64,000 nucleotides of DNA. It comes from Nannocystis pusilla (lineage in GTDB: Bacteria; Myxococcota_A; Polyangia; Nannocystales; Nannocystaceae). Below the pieces are notes generated by a model. That model saw only the letters and a list, made by a program, of their open reading frames with translations, was not told the DNA's origin and searched no databases. The position numbers and the translations under genes are program-made. Below, in pieces: positions 1 to 8,346 of the stretch; the first letter of the stretch is position 1, and each line of letters begins with the position of its first letter. The stretch covers positions 372,001 to 436,000 of the forward strand of contig NZ_JAIRAU010000001.1 in assembly GCF_020073745.1 (NCBI RefSeq), written 5' to 3'.

Positions 1-399
1 CCGCAGGCGTTCAAGGTCATGCCGCTGCTGGTCTACCGCGTGTGGCCCGACGGCCGCCCCGACGAGCTGGTCCGCGGCGTCGACATCGTCGGCACCCCGA
101 TCGCCGCCTTCGAGACGATCGTCGCCACCGGCGACTCCCCCGGCATCTTCAACGGCATGTGCGTCGCCGAGTCCGGCGAGGTCCCGGTGTCGGCCGTCAG
201 CCCGTCGCTGCTGCTGCGCAACCTCGAGATCGAGCGCGCCACCCACGAGCGCGGCAAGCCGCCGCTGCTGCCGCCGCCGCCGCACGCCAAGCCCGAGGCG
301 AAGACCCCGGCGCCCGCGGCCGCCAAGCCGAAGGCGATCTCGTCCAATCCTGGCGCGAAGGACATGCCCTTGACGCCAGCTCGACGGAGGCCGCGGTGA
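1..399 (+). CDS. TldD/PmbA-family protein, C-terminal part (5' end outside window)
   Basis: The frame is open from the first base, so the start lies upstream of the window. The visible part carries the typical end of TldD/PmbA metallopeptidase-like proteins: an LVRGVDIVGTP segment, then MCVAESGEVPVSAVSP and a final LLLRNLEIE strand. Family members act on small peptides or peptide-derived modified products. A tail of about 45 residues rich in Pro, Ala and Lys follows the domain and is unusual for the family. The last codons run through a GGACATGCCC palindrome, so the C-terminus may have been altered by that repeat. It lies 73 bp upstream of a second TldD/PmbA-like gene on the same strand, which suggests a pair. 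Family assignment is firm; the substrate is unknown. Confidence 0.8.
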   Translation, partial: PQAFKVMPLLVYRVWPDGRPDELVRGVDIVGTPIAAFETIVATGDSPGIFNGMCVAESGEVPVSAVSPSLLLRNLEIERATHERGKPPLLPPPPHAKPEAKTPAPAAAKPKAISSNPGAKDMPLTPARRRPR

Positions 400-431
400 T
401 GGGCCCCGGCGCGCGCGGGGCGGAGCCTGCT

Positions 432-451
432 GCGAAGGACATGTCCCTCGC
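432..451. repeat. GGACATGTCC palindrome, extended arms
   Basis: GCGA-a-GGACATGTCC-c-TCGC is a 20-bp palindrome with one unpaired position in each arm. It lies between two TldD-like genes, about 20 bp before the next start codon. It is one of the dispersed hairpin family described in the findings. Confidence 0.75.
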
Positions 452-472
452 GCCATCCCGGAGGAGATCGCC

Positions 473-2311
473 GTGAAGGCCGCCCTGCTCGCGCTCCTGC
501 TCGCCCCGGCGGCCCCGGCCGCCGCGCCGCCCGCGACCCCCGCGCCGCCGCCCGCCGCGCCCGCGAGCCCCGGCGCGGAGGCGGCCGAGAGCGAGATCGC
601 GGCGGTCGAGCAGGAGATCGCCCGCGGCCTCGCCGGCCTGCGCCTGCCCGACTCGCCGGCGCCCTACCACGCCACGGTCTACGTCGTGCGCGCCGAGGTG
701 CTCAGCATCGACGGCAGCTTCGGCGGCATCATCACCGACGTCCACGAGGACCAGGCGGCGGCCGGCGTCGACATCCGCGTCGGCACGCCCGAGCGCGACC
801 AGACCGGCGTGTTCGGCCAGGACGGCGCGTGGCCCCGCTTCAACCTGTCCCTCGGGCCATCTGCGGAGCTGACCCGGCACAAGCTGTGGCTCGCGCTCGA
901 CCAGGCGTTCCGCCGGGCCACCGGCACCTACGCGCAGAAGCTGCCGATCCTGGCCCGCCTCGCCGGCGAGCCGCTGCCGCCCGACTTCAGCGGCAAGCCG
1001 GAGCCGATCGTGCGCCAGCCGGTGCCGGCGAAGCCGACCGACGCGCTCGACCGGGAGGGCCTGCGCGAGCTGGTGCGCGCGCTCAGCAAGCGGTTCGCCG
1101 ACCACCCGGCGATCGACAACGGCGACGTGTTCGTGCAGGTGCTGCGCAGCCACGTCACGACGATCACCAGCGAGGGGGTGGTCCTGCACGAGCAGCGCGA
1201 CCGCGCGGTGCTGGCGGTGATGGCCGACACGCGCGCGCTCGACGGCATGCACCTCGACCACGGGGCGGCGATCCACCTGCAAGAGCTGCCGCGCGCCACG
1301 GAGGAGCTGCGCAAGCGCGGCGAGCAGCTGGTCGACGGCGTGCTGACCGAGCTGACGCAGATGGCCGAGGCGCCGATGCTCGACGACGACTACGACGGCC
1401 CGATCCTGTTCGCCGGGCCGGCCTCGGCGCAGCTGCTGGCCTCGACGATCGCGGTGCACACCGGCGGCGCCCCGGCCCCGCTCGGCGAGAACGGCCGCGT
1501 CCGCGAGTTCGAGCCGCACTGGCAAGACAGCCTCGGCAAGTCGGTCCTGCCCGCGTTCCTCGACCTCGAGGACGACCCGCGCGAGGGCTTCGGCCGCGTC
1601 GCCGTCGACGCCCAGGGCTTCGTCCCCAAGCCGCTCACCCTGGTGAAGAACGGCGTGCTGCAGGACCTGCTGATGACGCGCACGCCCAACACGCACCGCA
1701 AGGAGAGCAACGGCCGCGCCCGCCTGAGCCCCGGCCTGGCGTGGGGCGCGACGATCTCCAACCTGACCCTTCATTCCAAGAAGCGCGGCTCGCCGCGCAA
1801 GGCGCTCGAGAAGGAGCTGCTCCGCCGCGCGCGCGAGGACGGCTACGAGTACGCGTACATCGTCGAGTCGCTGCGCGACGGCAACATCCTCGGCCCGGTC
1901 GCCCGCGAGGGCGCGACCAGCTTCAGCACCGGTCGCAAGGTCGGGCTGCCGCTGCCGGCCAAGATCTACCGCCTCGACGCGTCGGGCAAGAAGACGCTGG
2001 TGCGCGGCGCCTTGCTGGCCCCGGTGTCGATGCGCGTGCTCCGGCGGATCCGCGCCGTCGGCCAGAGCGCCCCGGCCCTGCCGCTGCGGATCGCCCCCGG
2101 CGCCAGCGGTGGCTTCGCCGCCGAGACCGGGATGGACGGGATCCTCAGCAACACCGTCGACGTCAGCGTGAGCTCGCCCGACCTGCTGCTCGACGGCCTC
2201 GAGCTGCTCGTCGAGCGCAGCGAGCACGAGCGCCTGCCGATCCTCGAGCACCCGCTCCGCCGCGGCCAGAGCCCGCCGCCCGCGCCGCCCGCCGCCGACC
2301 CCGCGGAGTGA
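473..2311 (+). CDS. Exported TldD/PmbA-family protein
   Basis: 612 residues beginning at GTG, with a GGAGGAG ribosome binding site 6 bases upstream. The N-terminus (MKAALLALLLAPAAPAAA) looks like a signal peptide followed by a Pro/Ala linker, so the protein is probably periplasmic or a surface protein. The remainder follows the TldD/PmbA plan: a long N-terminal region, then GRVAVDAQGFVPKPLTLVKNG, the RTPNTHRKESNGRAR segment, and a C-terminal SNTVDVSVSSPDLLLDGLEL stretch. I do not see a clear HExxxH metal site, so peptidase activity is uncertain. It directly follows another TldD-like gene, as in TldD/TldE-type pairs, and converges with the kinase-like gene 13 bp away. Confidence 0.75.
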   Translation: MKAALLALLLAPAAPAAAPPATPAPPPAAPASPGAEAAESEIAAVEQEIARGLAGLRLPDSPAPYHATVYVVRAEVLSIDGSFGGIITDVHEDQAAAGVDIRVGTPERDQTGVFGQDGAWPRFNLSLGPSAELTRHKLWLALDQAFRRATGTYAQKLPILARLAGEPLPPDFSGKPEPIVRQPVPAKPTDALDREGLRELVRALSKRFADHPAIDNGDVFVQVLRSHVTTITSEGVVLHEQRDRAVLAVMADTRALDGMHLDHGAAIHLQELPRATEELRKRGEQLVDGVLTELTQMAEAPMLDDDYDGPILFAGPASAQLLASTIAVHTGGAPAPLGENGRVREFEPHWQDSLGKSVLPAFLDLEDDPREGFGRVAVDAQGFVPKPLTLVKNGVLQDLLMTRTPNTHRKESNGRARLSPGLAWGATISNLTLHSKKRGSPRKALEKELLRRAREDGYEYAYIVESLRDGNILGPVAREGATSFSTGRKVGLPLPAKIYRLDASGKKTLVRGALLAPVSMRVLRRIRAVGQSAPALPLRIAPGASGGFAAETGMDGILSNTVDVSVSSPDLLLDGLELLVERSEHERLPILEHPLRRGQSPPPAPPAADPAE

Positions 2312-2323
2312 AGGCGCCGCCGC

Positions 2324-4096
2324 TCAGCGGGCCAGCAAGACGACGAGCGCGGCGAGGATCAGCGCCCCGAGGACGACGTTGACGGCGATCAGTCCGCGCG
2401 GCGAGACCAAGCTCGCCTCCTCCGGCGGCGCCTGCGGTTGACGTGCCCCTTGGGGCATGTCCATCAGGCCAGGAAGGCCTGCCGTCGATTCGCCGGGGCC
2501 GGGCCGGCCGTGCGCCGGGTGGACGCCGGACATCGCGAGCGTCGCCTGGTCGAGGCGGGGCGCCGCGCGGTCGACGTGGGTCGCGTCCGCCAGGACGACC
2601 GTCGATTCGACGGCCCGGGCGCCTGGCCTCGCGGACATGTCATGATTTCTCTTAAAAAAGTCGCCATCGGCGACGGCGGCTTCGTCCGCACGCGGTCGGC
2701 GCTCCGGCATCGCCACCGTCCTCTCGTCGGCGTCGGCTTGCCTCGGCCTGTCTGGAAGGACAGGCGCTGCAGAGCCGCTGCGCGGCGCCAGTACGGGAAG
2801 GGCGGTCGTCGCCGCGTCCTCGTCGAAAGTTTCGGGGCGTCGCGGGGCCGCGTCGAATCGGGGCAGCGCCAGCGTCGCCTCGGGCGCGGCAGGGCGTCGG
2901 ACGTCCCGCTCGGTGCTCGCCTCGGGCTCGACGCGCGGCGGCCCGATCGCCTGCGCGGGTGCGTCGGGCAGCGGCTCGAGCGGGGCCGGCTTCGCCGTCG
3001 CCGGTCCCGTCGCGACGGGCGGGTCGATCCCGTGCCCGAGCAGGGCAGGCTCGCCCGCGGGGGGCGCCTCGGCGGTGTTCGGCGCGAGCGGTGCCGCGAA
3101 CGACGAGGCGCTGTCCGGGCCGCGCGGGGGCGCTGCAGTCGGCGGCCGGGGGCGCGCCACGGGGATCCGGATCTGGGTCGTCGAATCGGGGACGGGCGGC
3201 GGGACGGTCGCCTCGTCGGCGACGGGCTCGCTCTTCGCAGCGGCCGCGCGCGGCGTGATCGCGCCGACCGATTGCCGCACCACCGTCAATGCGCGCAGGA
3301 ACTCGCGCGCGCCCGCGAACCGCTCCTCGGGCCGCCGCGCCAGCGCGCGGGCCAGCAGCGGCCGCGCCGGCGCCGGCACGCCCTCGGCCGTCAGCTCCGG
3401 CGGCGATTGCAGCGTGCGGTGGGCCGCCTTGAACGCCGACGGTCCGCTGAATGGGGGCACTCCGGCGATCAGCTCGAATAGCAATACCGCGAGCGTGAAC
3501 ACGTCGGAGCGGGCGTCGCCGGGGCCGCCCTCGATCTGCTCGGGCGCGCGGTATTCGACGAATACGCCGCCGGCCCGCGGCGCGGCCGGGGTGAGCGCGA
3601 GCTCGGCGATTCCGAAGTCCAGGAGCCGCACCTGCGAGGCCTCGGTGATCCACACATTCCCTGGTTTGAGCGCGCGATGCGCGAGCCCAGTGGCCTCGTG
3701 AACGGCCGCGAGCGCGTCCGCGCAGGCGCCCGCGATCTCGGCGGCCCGCGACCACGCCACGGGGCCCTCGCGGGAGCGCAGGCCCTCGAGGTCGACGCCC
3801 TTCAACGCCTCGCCGACGACGAATCGCGGCCCGCCGGCCACGACCGGCGCCTGGAGCGACACGAGCGCGGGGTGAGCCACGCCCGCGGCGGCGCGGAGCG
3901 CCTCGCCGTAGCGGCGGAACGCCTCGGGCGGGGGCACGGCGCCGTCGAACAGCTTGAGCGCGCAGGTCTGGCGGCGCTCGCGGTCCCAGGCGAGGAAGAC
4001 GCGGCCGAGCGGGCCGGCGCCGAGGACCTCGCGCAGCTCCCAGCGCTGCGCGAGCACGTCTCCGACCTTCGCTCTGGCCTCGCCGGTGCCCGTCAC
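2324..4096 (-). CDS. Ser/Thr kinase-like membrane protein with HRA in place of HRD
   Basis: 590 residues. The kinase domain spans roughly residues 18-270, with a glycine loop GAGPLGRV (26-33), the ATP lysine K48 in CALKLF, and DFG at 160-162. The catalytic loop reads HRALKPGNV at 140-148, so the HRD aspartate is alanine (A142). That usually marks a pseudokinase or a very weak kinase. A Pro/Ala-rich linker (about 280-560) leads to one C-terminal membrane helix (GLIAVNVVLGALILAALVVLLAR region), unlike the usual mid-protein helix. The linker coding sequence contains an AT-rich patch and CATGTC palindromes that look like inserted repeats. It is divergent from the type VI gene vgrG, so it might influence secretion; that link is inference. 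Confidence 0.8.
   Translation of the reverse strand: MTGTGEARAKVGDVLAQRWELREVLGAGPLGRVFLAWDRERRQTCALKLFDGAVPPPEAFRRYGEALRAAAGVAHPALVSLQAPVVAGGPRFVVGEALKGVDLEGLRSREGPVAWSRAAEIAGACADALAAVHEATGLAHRALKPGNVWITEASQVRLLDFGIAELALTPAAPRAGGVFVEYRAPEQIEGGPGDARSDVFTLAVLLFELIAGVPPFSGPSAFKAAHRTLQSPPELTAEGVPAPARPLLARALARRPEERFAGAREFLRALTVVRQSVGAITPRAAAAKSEPVADEATVPPPVPDSTTQIRIPVARPRPPTAAPPRGPDSASSFAAPLAPNTAEAPPAGEPALLGHGIDPPVATGPATAKPAPLEPLPDAPAQAIGPPRVEPEASTERDVRRPAAPEATLALPRFDAAPRRPETFDEDAATTALPVLAPRSGSAAPVLPDRPRQADADERTVAMPERRPRADEAAVADGDFFKRNHDMSARPGARAVESTVVLADATHVDRAAPRLDQATLAMSGVHPAHGRPGPGESTAGLPGLMDMPQGARQPQAPPEEASLVSPRGLIAVNVVLGALILAALVVLLAR
2440..2461. repeat. Hairpin of the CATGTCC family inside kinase-like gene
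   Basis: GACGTGCCCC-tt-GGGGCATGTC forms a 10-bp stem with one G-T wobble. It lies within the 3' coding part of the minus-strand kinase-like gene, where it encodes a MDMPQGARQ segment near the membrane helix. Confidence 0.65.
2634..2662. repeat. GACATGTC octamer with adjoining AT-rich patch inside kinase-like gene
   Basis: An exact GACATGTC is followed by about 20 bp that is far richer in A and T than the surroundings (a run of six A in a 70% GC gene). On the coding strand it gives FFKRNHDMSARP within the low-complexity linker. The composition suggests an inserted element rather than drift. Confidence 0.55.
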
Positions 4097-4136
4097 GTCC
4101 GGGGAGCATCCATGGATCTCTCCGCGCGATCAACCC

Positions 4137-4168
4137 ATTGGCGCGGCCGAAGTCGCGCTCTCGCCAAT
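4137..4168. promoter_or_regulatory. Inverted repeat in the kinase-like/vgrG divergent promoter region
   Basis: ATTGGCG (4137-4143) and CGCCAAT (4162-4168) form a 7-bp inverted repeat with an 18-bp spacer. Copies of CGCGCGAT and ATCGCGCG flank it on the two sides. It lies in the 152-bp divergent region between the kinase-like gene and vgrG, a natural place for an operator. No regulator is identified. Confidence 0.35.
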
Positions 4169-4248
4169 CGCGCGATTTCGTCGCGCGTGGCCCCAGCCTT
4201 GTCGGATTGGTGCGCCTGTAGTAGCTTTTTCCCTTCGTTCGCACGCGC

Positions 4249-6471
4249 ATGACCGAGAGTGGCAACATCGCCCTGCTGGGCAATCGATCGATGTTCACAT
4301 TCGCGGTCGACGGCTGCGCCGAGGAGCTGCGAGTGGTCCGTTTCACCGGCGAGGAGCTGGTCTCCTCGCTGTTTTCGTTCCGCCTCGAGCTCGCGTCTGT
4401 CACCATTCCGCTGGCCGACCTCGTCGGCCAGGCCGCGGCGTTGACGATCCACGGGCGCGAGGCGCCGCGCCACGTCCACGGCCTGGTCTGCGACGCCCGC
4501 TACATCGGTGAGTCGTCGAGCTACACCCTGCACGAGGTCACGCTGGTGCCGGCGATCTGGACGCTGCAGCAGCGCCAGTCCAGCCGGATCTTCCAGGGCC
4601 AGACGACCCCGGAGATCGTCGCCAAGGTGCTCGAGGCCGCCGGGGTCCCGCGCGCGCACGTCCGCTTGCAGCTGCACGGGAGCTACGCCCCGCGCGACTA
4701 CTGCGTGCAATACCGCGAGAGCGACCTCGACTTCATCCAGCGATTGATGGAGGCCGACGGCATCTATTACTTCTTCGAGCACCACGAGGACAGACACGTC
4801 CTCGTGATCACCGACCAGGCCGACGGCGGCAGCCCGATCGCCGAGGACCCGCGGCTCGGCTTCGCCGCCGCGCGCGAGCGGGAGCGGCTGCTGAACTTCA
4901 CCGTCGGCGAGAGCATCCGCCCGCAGCGCGTCTCGCTGCGCGACCGCAACCTCCACCGCCCGGAGGAGGGCGTCGAGAGCGGCGAGGGCCAGGGCGACGC
5001 GCGCGAGCTCTACGACTACCCCGGCGGCTTCCAGGTCGGCGGCCGCGGCGGGCCCGAGACGGCGGGGCGCCAGGCCCGGCTGCGCCTCGAGGCGCTGCAG
5101 GCGACGCGGCGCGTCGGCGCCGGCGACAGCGACAGCCCGCGCCTCACCCCCGGCTATTTCTTCCACGTCGAGGACGAGTCGCGGCCGCACCTCGCCGGCG
5201 AGTACCGCCTGCTGCGCGTCGATCACCGCGGCGAGCAGACGCAGGTGCTCGACGAGGGCGCCCACGGCGAGTTCTCCTATACCAATCACTTCGAGTGCAC
5301 GGCCGCCGAATTGCCGTACCGCGCGCCGCGGCTGACCCCGAAGCCGACGGTGCGCGGGGTGCAGACCGCGACGGTGGTCGGCCCGGGCAGCGAGGAGATC
5401 CACACCGACGAGCACGGGCGCGTGAAGGTGCAGTTCCACTGGGACCGCCGCGGCGCGTTCGACGACGGCAGCTCGTGCTGGGTCCGCGTCAGCCAGATGT
5501 GGGCCGGCAACGGCTTCGGCGCGATGTTCCTGCCGCGCGTCGGCCACGAGGTGATCGTCGACTTCATCGAGGGCGACCCCGATCGTCCGATCATCACCGG
5601 GCGGATCTACACCGGCGTCAACACGCCGCCGTATCCGCTGCCCGACCACAAGACGAAGAGCACGATCAAGTCCGAATCGAGCCCCGGCGGCGGCGGCTCC
5701 AACGAGCTGCGCTTCGAGGACGCCAAGGGCAGCGAGGAGATCTTCCTCCACGGCCAGAAGGACTGGAACATCGTCATCGAGCACGACAAGTCGCAGTCGG
5801 TCGGCAACGACGAGTCGCGCACCGTCGGCCACGACAGCACGGTCCAGATCGGTCACGACGAGAAGATCGCGGTCGGCAACGACCGATCGATCTCGGTCGG
5901 CAAGATGCACGTCGAGCAGATCGGCGCCAACATGGCGATCGACGTCGGCGCGAACCTCACCGAGACCGTCGGCGCCAGCGCGACCTTCACCGTGGCGATG
6001 AACCAGACCGAGTCGATCGGCGTCGCCAAGACCGAGACCGTCGGCGCGGCCAGTACGCTGGCGGTCGGGGCGGCGTACTCGGTCACCGTCGGCGGGGCGA
6101 TGATGGAGAACGTCGGGCTCGCCAAGGGCGTGACCGTCGGGCTCGCGCACTCGCTCAGCGTCGGCCAGAGCAGCTCCGAGAGCGTCGGCGGGGCCAAGAG
6201 CGTCAGCGCGGGCGACAACATCACCGAGAGCGCCGGCAAGAACATCGCCCTCAGCGCCGGCAAGCACGTCAACATCACCGCCGGCGAGAACCTCAACGTC
6301 GCGTCCGGCAAGAAGGCCGGCATCGTCGCCGCCGATCAGCTGTCGATCCAGTGCGGCAACGCGACGATCGTCGTCAAGAAGAACGGCGACATCACGATCT
6401 CGGCCAAGAAGCTCAGCGTCAAGGCCAGCGGCGAGGTCGTCGTCAAGGGCTCGAAGATCAAGCTGAACTGA
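4249..6471 (+). CDS. vgrG: Type VI secretion spike protein VgrG (TssI)
   Basis: 740 residues; the ATG start lies 152 bp from the divergent kinase-like gene. Residues about 15-380 form the VgrG base (phage gp27/gp5-like), and about 385-475 the gp5 OB-fold, seen in EIHTDEHGRVKVQFHWDR and SCWVRVSQMWAGNGFGAMF. From about residue 500 to the end there is a long series of short repeats with the pattern TxxVGxx, expected to build the trimeric beta-helical needle. VgrG sits at the tip of the type VI secretion apparatus and carries effectors out of the cell. The next two genes (DUF6484 and TIGR02270-like) are typical VgrG neighbours; no effector toxin with a recognisable fold follows. Confidence 0.95.
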   Translation: MTESGNIALLGNRSMFTFAVDGCAEELRVVRFTGEELVSSLFSFRLELASVTIPLADLVGQAAALTIHGREAPRHVHGLVCDARYIGESSSYTLHEVTLVPAIWTLQQRQSSRIFQGQTTPEIVAKVLEAAGVPRAHVRLQLHGSYAPRDYCVQYRESDLDFIQRLMEADGIYYFFEHHEDRHVLVITDQADGGSPIAEDPRLGFAAARERERLLNFTVGESIRPQRVSLRDRNLHRPEEGVESGEGQGDARELYDYPGGFQVGGRGGPETAGRQARLRLEALQATRRVGAGDSDSPRLTPGYFFHVEDESRPHLAGEYRLLRVDHRGEQTQVLDEGAHGEFSYTNHFECTAAELPYRAPRLTPKPTVRGVQTATVVGPGSEEIHTDEHGRVKVQFHWDRRGAFDDGSSCWVRVSQMWAGNGFGAMFLPRVGHEVIVDFIEGDPDRPIITGRIYTGVNTPPYPLPDHKTKSTIKSESSPGGGGSNELRFEDAKGSEEIFLHGQKDWNIVIEHDKSQSVGNDESRTVGHDSTVQIGHDEKIAVGNDRSISVGKMHVEQIGANMAIDVGANLTETVGASATFTVAMNQTESIGVAKTETVGAASTLAVGAAYSVTVGGAMMENVGLAKGVTVGLAHSLSVGQSSSESVGGAKSVSAGDNITESAGKNIALSAGKHVNITAGENLNVASGKKAGIVAADQLSIQCGNATIVVKKNGDITISAKKLSVKASGEVVVKGSKIKLN

Positions 6472-6521
6472 CCCCACGGCCCTCCGGGCCAGATCCCTCC
6501 CCACGTCATCGAGGTACAGCC

Positions 6522-6989
6522 ATGGCCGCGCGTCGCTCCACATCCCGCGTCGTCCCGCTCGCCCCCCAGGCCCCGGCGCCCGCGTTGCCGGCGGCGATCC
6601 TCGGCTGGCTCACCGGCGCCGAGCCGCTGCTCGTCGATTTCCCCGGCAACGCCGCCGGCCCGGTGCCCGCGCGCCTGCTCGTCGAGCTCGACGCGCGCGC
6701 GCTCGAGCTCGCGGTCTCGACCCGCCAGCCGGCCGCGCTGATGTTCGAGGGCGGCGACCCGGCGCGCCCGCTGATCGTCGGCCTGGTGCAGGCGCCCGGC
6801 TCGGCCCGCGAGGCCCGCGTCGACGGCAAGCGCGTGGTCCTCACCGGCACCGAGGAGGTCGAGCTGCGCTGCGGCGAGGCCAGCATCTCGCTCAAGAAGG
6901 ACGGCAAGCTGGTGATCCGCGGCGCCTACGTCGAGACCCGCGCGAAGGGCACGAACCGCATCAAGGGCGGTTCGGTGCAGATCAATTGA
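6522..6989 (+). CDS. DUF6484-like protein, VgrG-associated
   Basis: 155 residues. The start is the ATG at 6522, the first good start after the vgrG stop 50 bp upstream. The N-terminus is basic and proline-rich. Residues about 28-95 (ILGWLTGAEPLLVDFPGN, then LVELDARALELAVSTRQ and RPLIVGLVQAP) resemble DUF6484, a small domain found beside VgrG genes. The C-terminal part (LRCGEASISLKKDGKLVI, GTNRIKGGSVQIN) repeats the beta-strand style of VgrG tails, so it may cap or extend the spike. The gene overlaps the start of the next one by one base (TGATG), indicating translational coupling. Confidence 0.75.
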   Translation: MAARRSTSRVVPLAPQAPAPALPAAILGWLTGAEPLLVDFPGNAAGPVPARLLVELDARALELAVSTRQPAALMFEGGDPARPLIVGLVQAPGSAREARVDGKRVVLTGTEEVELRCGEASISLKKDGKLVIRGAYVETRAKGTNRIKGGSVQIN

Positions 6990-8245
6990 TGCTCATGCTG
7001 GACGCGGACGAGCCGCTGTGGGACGTGCTCGAGGAGCACCTCGACGAGGCGGAGTTCCTGTGGGGCCAGTGGGAGCAGAGCCTGGTCGCCCCGAACTACA
7101 CGCTCGAGGAGGTCGAGACGATCGTCGAGCCGCGCCTCCACGCCCACCTCGACGGGCTGGTGATCGGCGGCGCGGCGGCGGCCGAGCGATTGTTGGTACC
7201 GGCGCTCGAGTCCGATGAGTCGACGCGGGTGAGCGCGGCCGCGTCGGCGCTGTTGCTCGGGCCGCTCGAATCGGCGCTCGACACGTTGTTCACGGTGCTG
7301 CAGGACCTGCCCGAGCAGCGCCCGGCGCTGGTGCGTGCATTCGCGTGCAGCGACCGCGCCGACCTCGTGCCGCGGCTTCAGGCGTGCCTGGCGGACGTCG
7401 ACGAGGCGATCGTCGCCGCGGCCGCGGAGGCGCTGCTGCTCCGCGACGAGTCGGTGAGCGAGGCGCTGTCGGTCCTGCTGGCCAGCGACGATCCGTCGCT
7501 GCGCAGCCTCGGCCTGCGCGCGCTCGCGGGCGAGGCCAGCGGCGCGGCGCACGTGCGGGCGATCCACGCCGGACTCGCCGACGACGATCCGGGGGTCGTC
7601 GACGCGGCGATCGCCGCCGGCCTGGTGCTCGCGCCGGCGCCGACGTGGACGCGGGTCCGCGCCCGCGCCGAGGAGCCCGACGGCGACCTGGCGCTGCTCC
7701 TGCTGGCCCTGCGCGGTCAGACCGGCGACCACGCCGCCGTCGCGGCGTTGCTGGCCGACCCGTCGCGCCGGCCGGCCGCCATCCACGCGCTCGGCCACGT
7801 CGGCGCGCCCGAGTGGGTCGACGCCTGCCTCGAGTGGCTCGACGACGCCACGGCCGGGCCGCTCGTCGGCGAGATGATGCAGGCGCTCACCGGCGTCGCG
7901 CTCGACGACGAGGGATTGACGCTCGCGGTCGAGGACGAGTCGCTCGAGCACACGCCCGAGGACGACCTGCCGCGGCCCGATCCGCTGCCGACGATGCAGT
8001 GGTGGCTGCGCCGGCGCGGCCAGTACGAGGACGGCCAGCGCTACTTGCACGGCCGCCCGCGCATTCGGGCGGAGATCTTTTTAAAGGGGTTGGTCGCGGG
8101 TCCGATGCGCCGGCGAGCAGCGCTGCTGCTCGACCTGCAGCTCGCTGCGCCGCGCGGGGTGCTGCTGCGCCTGCAACCGCGCGCCGCGGCGGCGCGCCAG
8201 CGGGAGCAGCTGGCCGAGCTCCGGCGCGCGCTCGGGCTCGGATGA
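6989..8245 (+). CDS. TIGR02270-like HEAT-repeat protein linked to type VI secretion
   Basis: 418 residues from the ATG overlapping the preceding stop; a TTG three bases upstream is a weaker alternative. The N-terminus has the family signature (VLEEHLDEAEFLWGQWEQ, LHAHLDGLVIGG), followed by alanine-rich helical repeats of HEAT type to about residue 290. TIGR02270 proteins occur almost only next to type VI secretion genes and their precise role is not established. An unusual AT-rich stretch (TTTTTAAAGG near 8086) encodes the EIFLKGL segment and may be a remnant of the dispersed repeat family. The gene ends just before a strong terminator hairpin. Confidence 0.8.
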   Translation: MLMLDADEPLWDVLEEHLDEAEFLWGQWEQSLVAPNYTLEEVETIVEPRLHAHLDGLVIGGAAAAERLLVPALESDESTRVSAAASALLLGPLESALDTLFTVLQDLPEQRPALVRAFACSDRADLVPRLQACLADVDEAIVAAAAEALLLRDESVSEALSVLLASDDPSLRSLGLRALAGEASGAAHVRAIHAGLADDDPGVVDAAIAAGLVLAPAPTWTRVRARAEEPDGDLALLLLALRGQTGDHAAVAALLADPSRRPAAIHALGHVGAPEWVDACLEWLDDATAGPLVGEMMQALTGVALDDEGLTLAVEDESLEHTPEDDLPRPDPLPTMQWWLRRRGQYEDGQRYLHGRPRIRAEIFLKGLVAGPMRRRAALLLDLQLAAPRGVLLRLQPRAAAARQREQLAELRRALGLG

Positions 8246-8283
8246 AGTCGCGCCGGGCCGCCCGCCGATCCGGTGCGGAAACG

Positions 8284-8323
8284 ACAATGGCCCTTCGGAC
8301 AGGTCCGAAGGGCCATTGTTTTT
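8284..8323. terminator. Strong bidirectional terminator between convergent genes
   Basis: A perfect 17-bp stem (8284-8300 with 8303-8319) closes on a CAGG tip and runs into TTTTT on the plus strand. It serves the type VI operon from the left and the minus-strand gene at 8347 from the right. Its centre, CGGACAGGTCCG, resembles the GGACATGTCC core of the dispersed hairpins. Confidence 0.9.
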
Positions 8324-8346
8324 AACAAAAGCGCCAGGCTAGCGGC

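Noticed and set aside
197..2251. Long open frame on the minus strand opposite the TldD-like gene (and similar ones opposite vgrG, the kinase at 11075, the lipoprotein at 13278 and the S41 gene)
   Set aside because: Arg/Ala/Gly-rich translations without domains; they arise because high GC at codon position three removes stops on the other strand.
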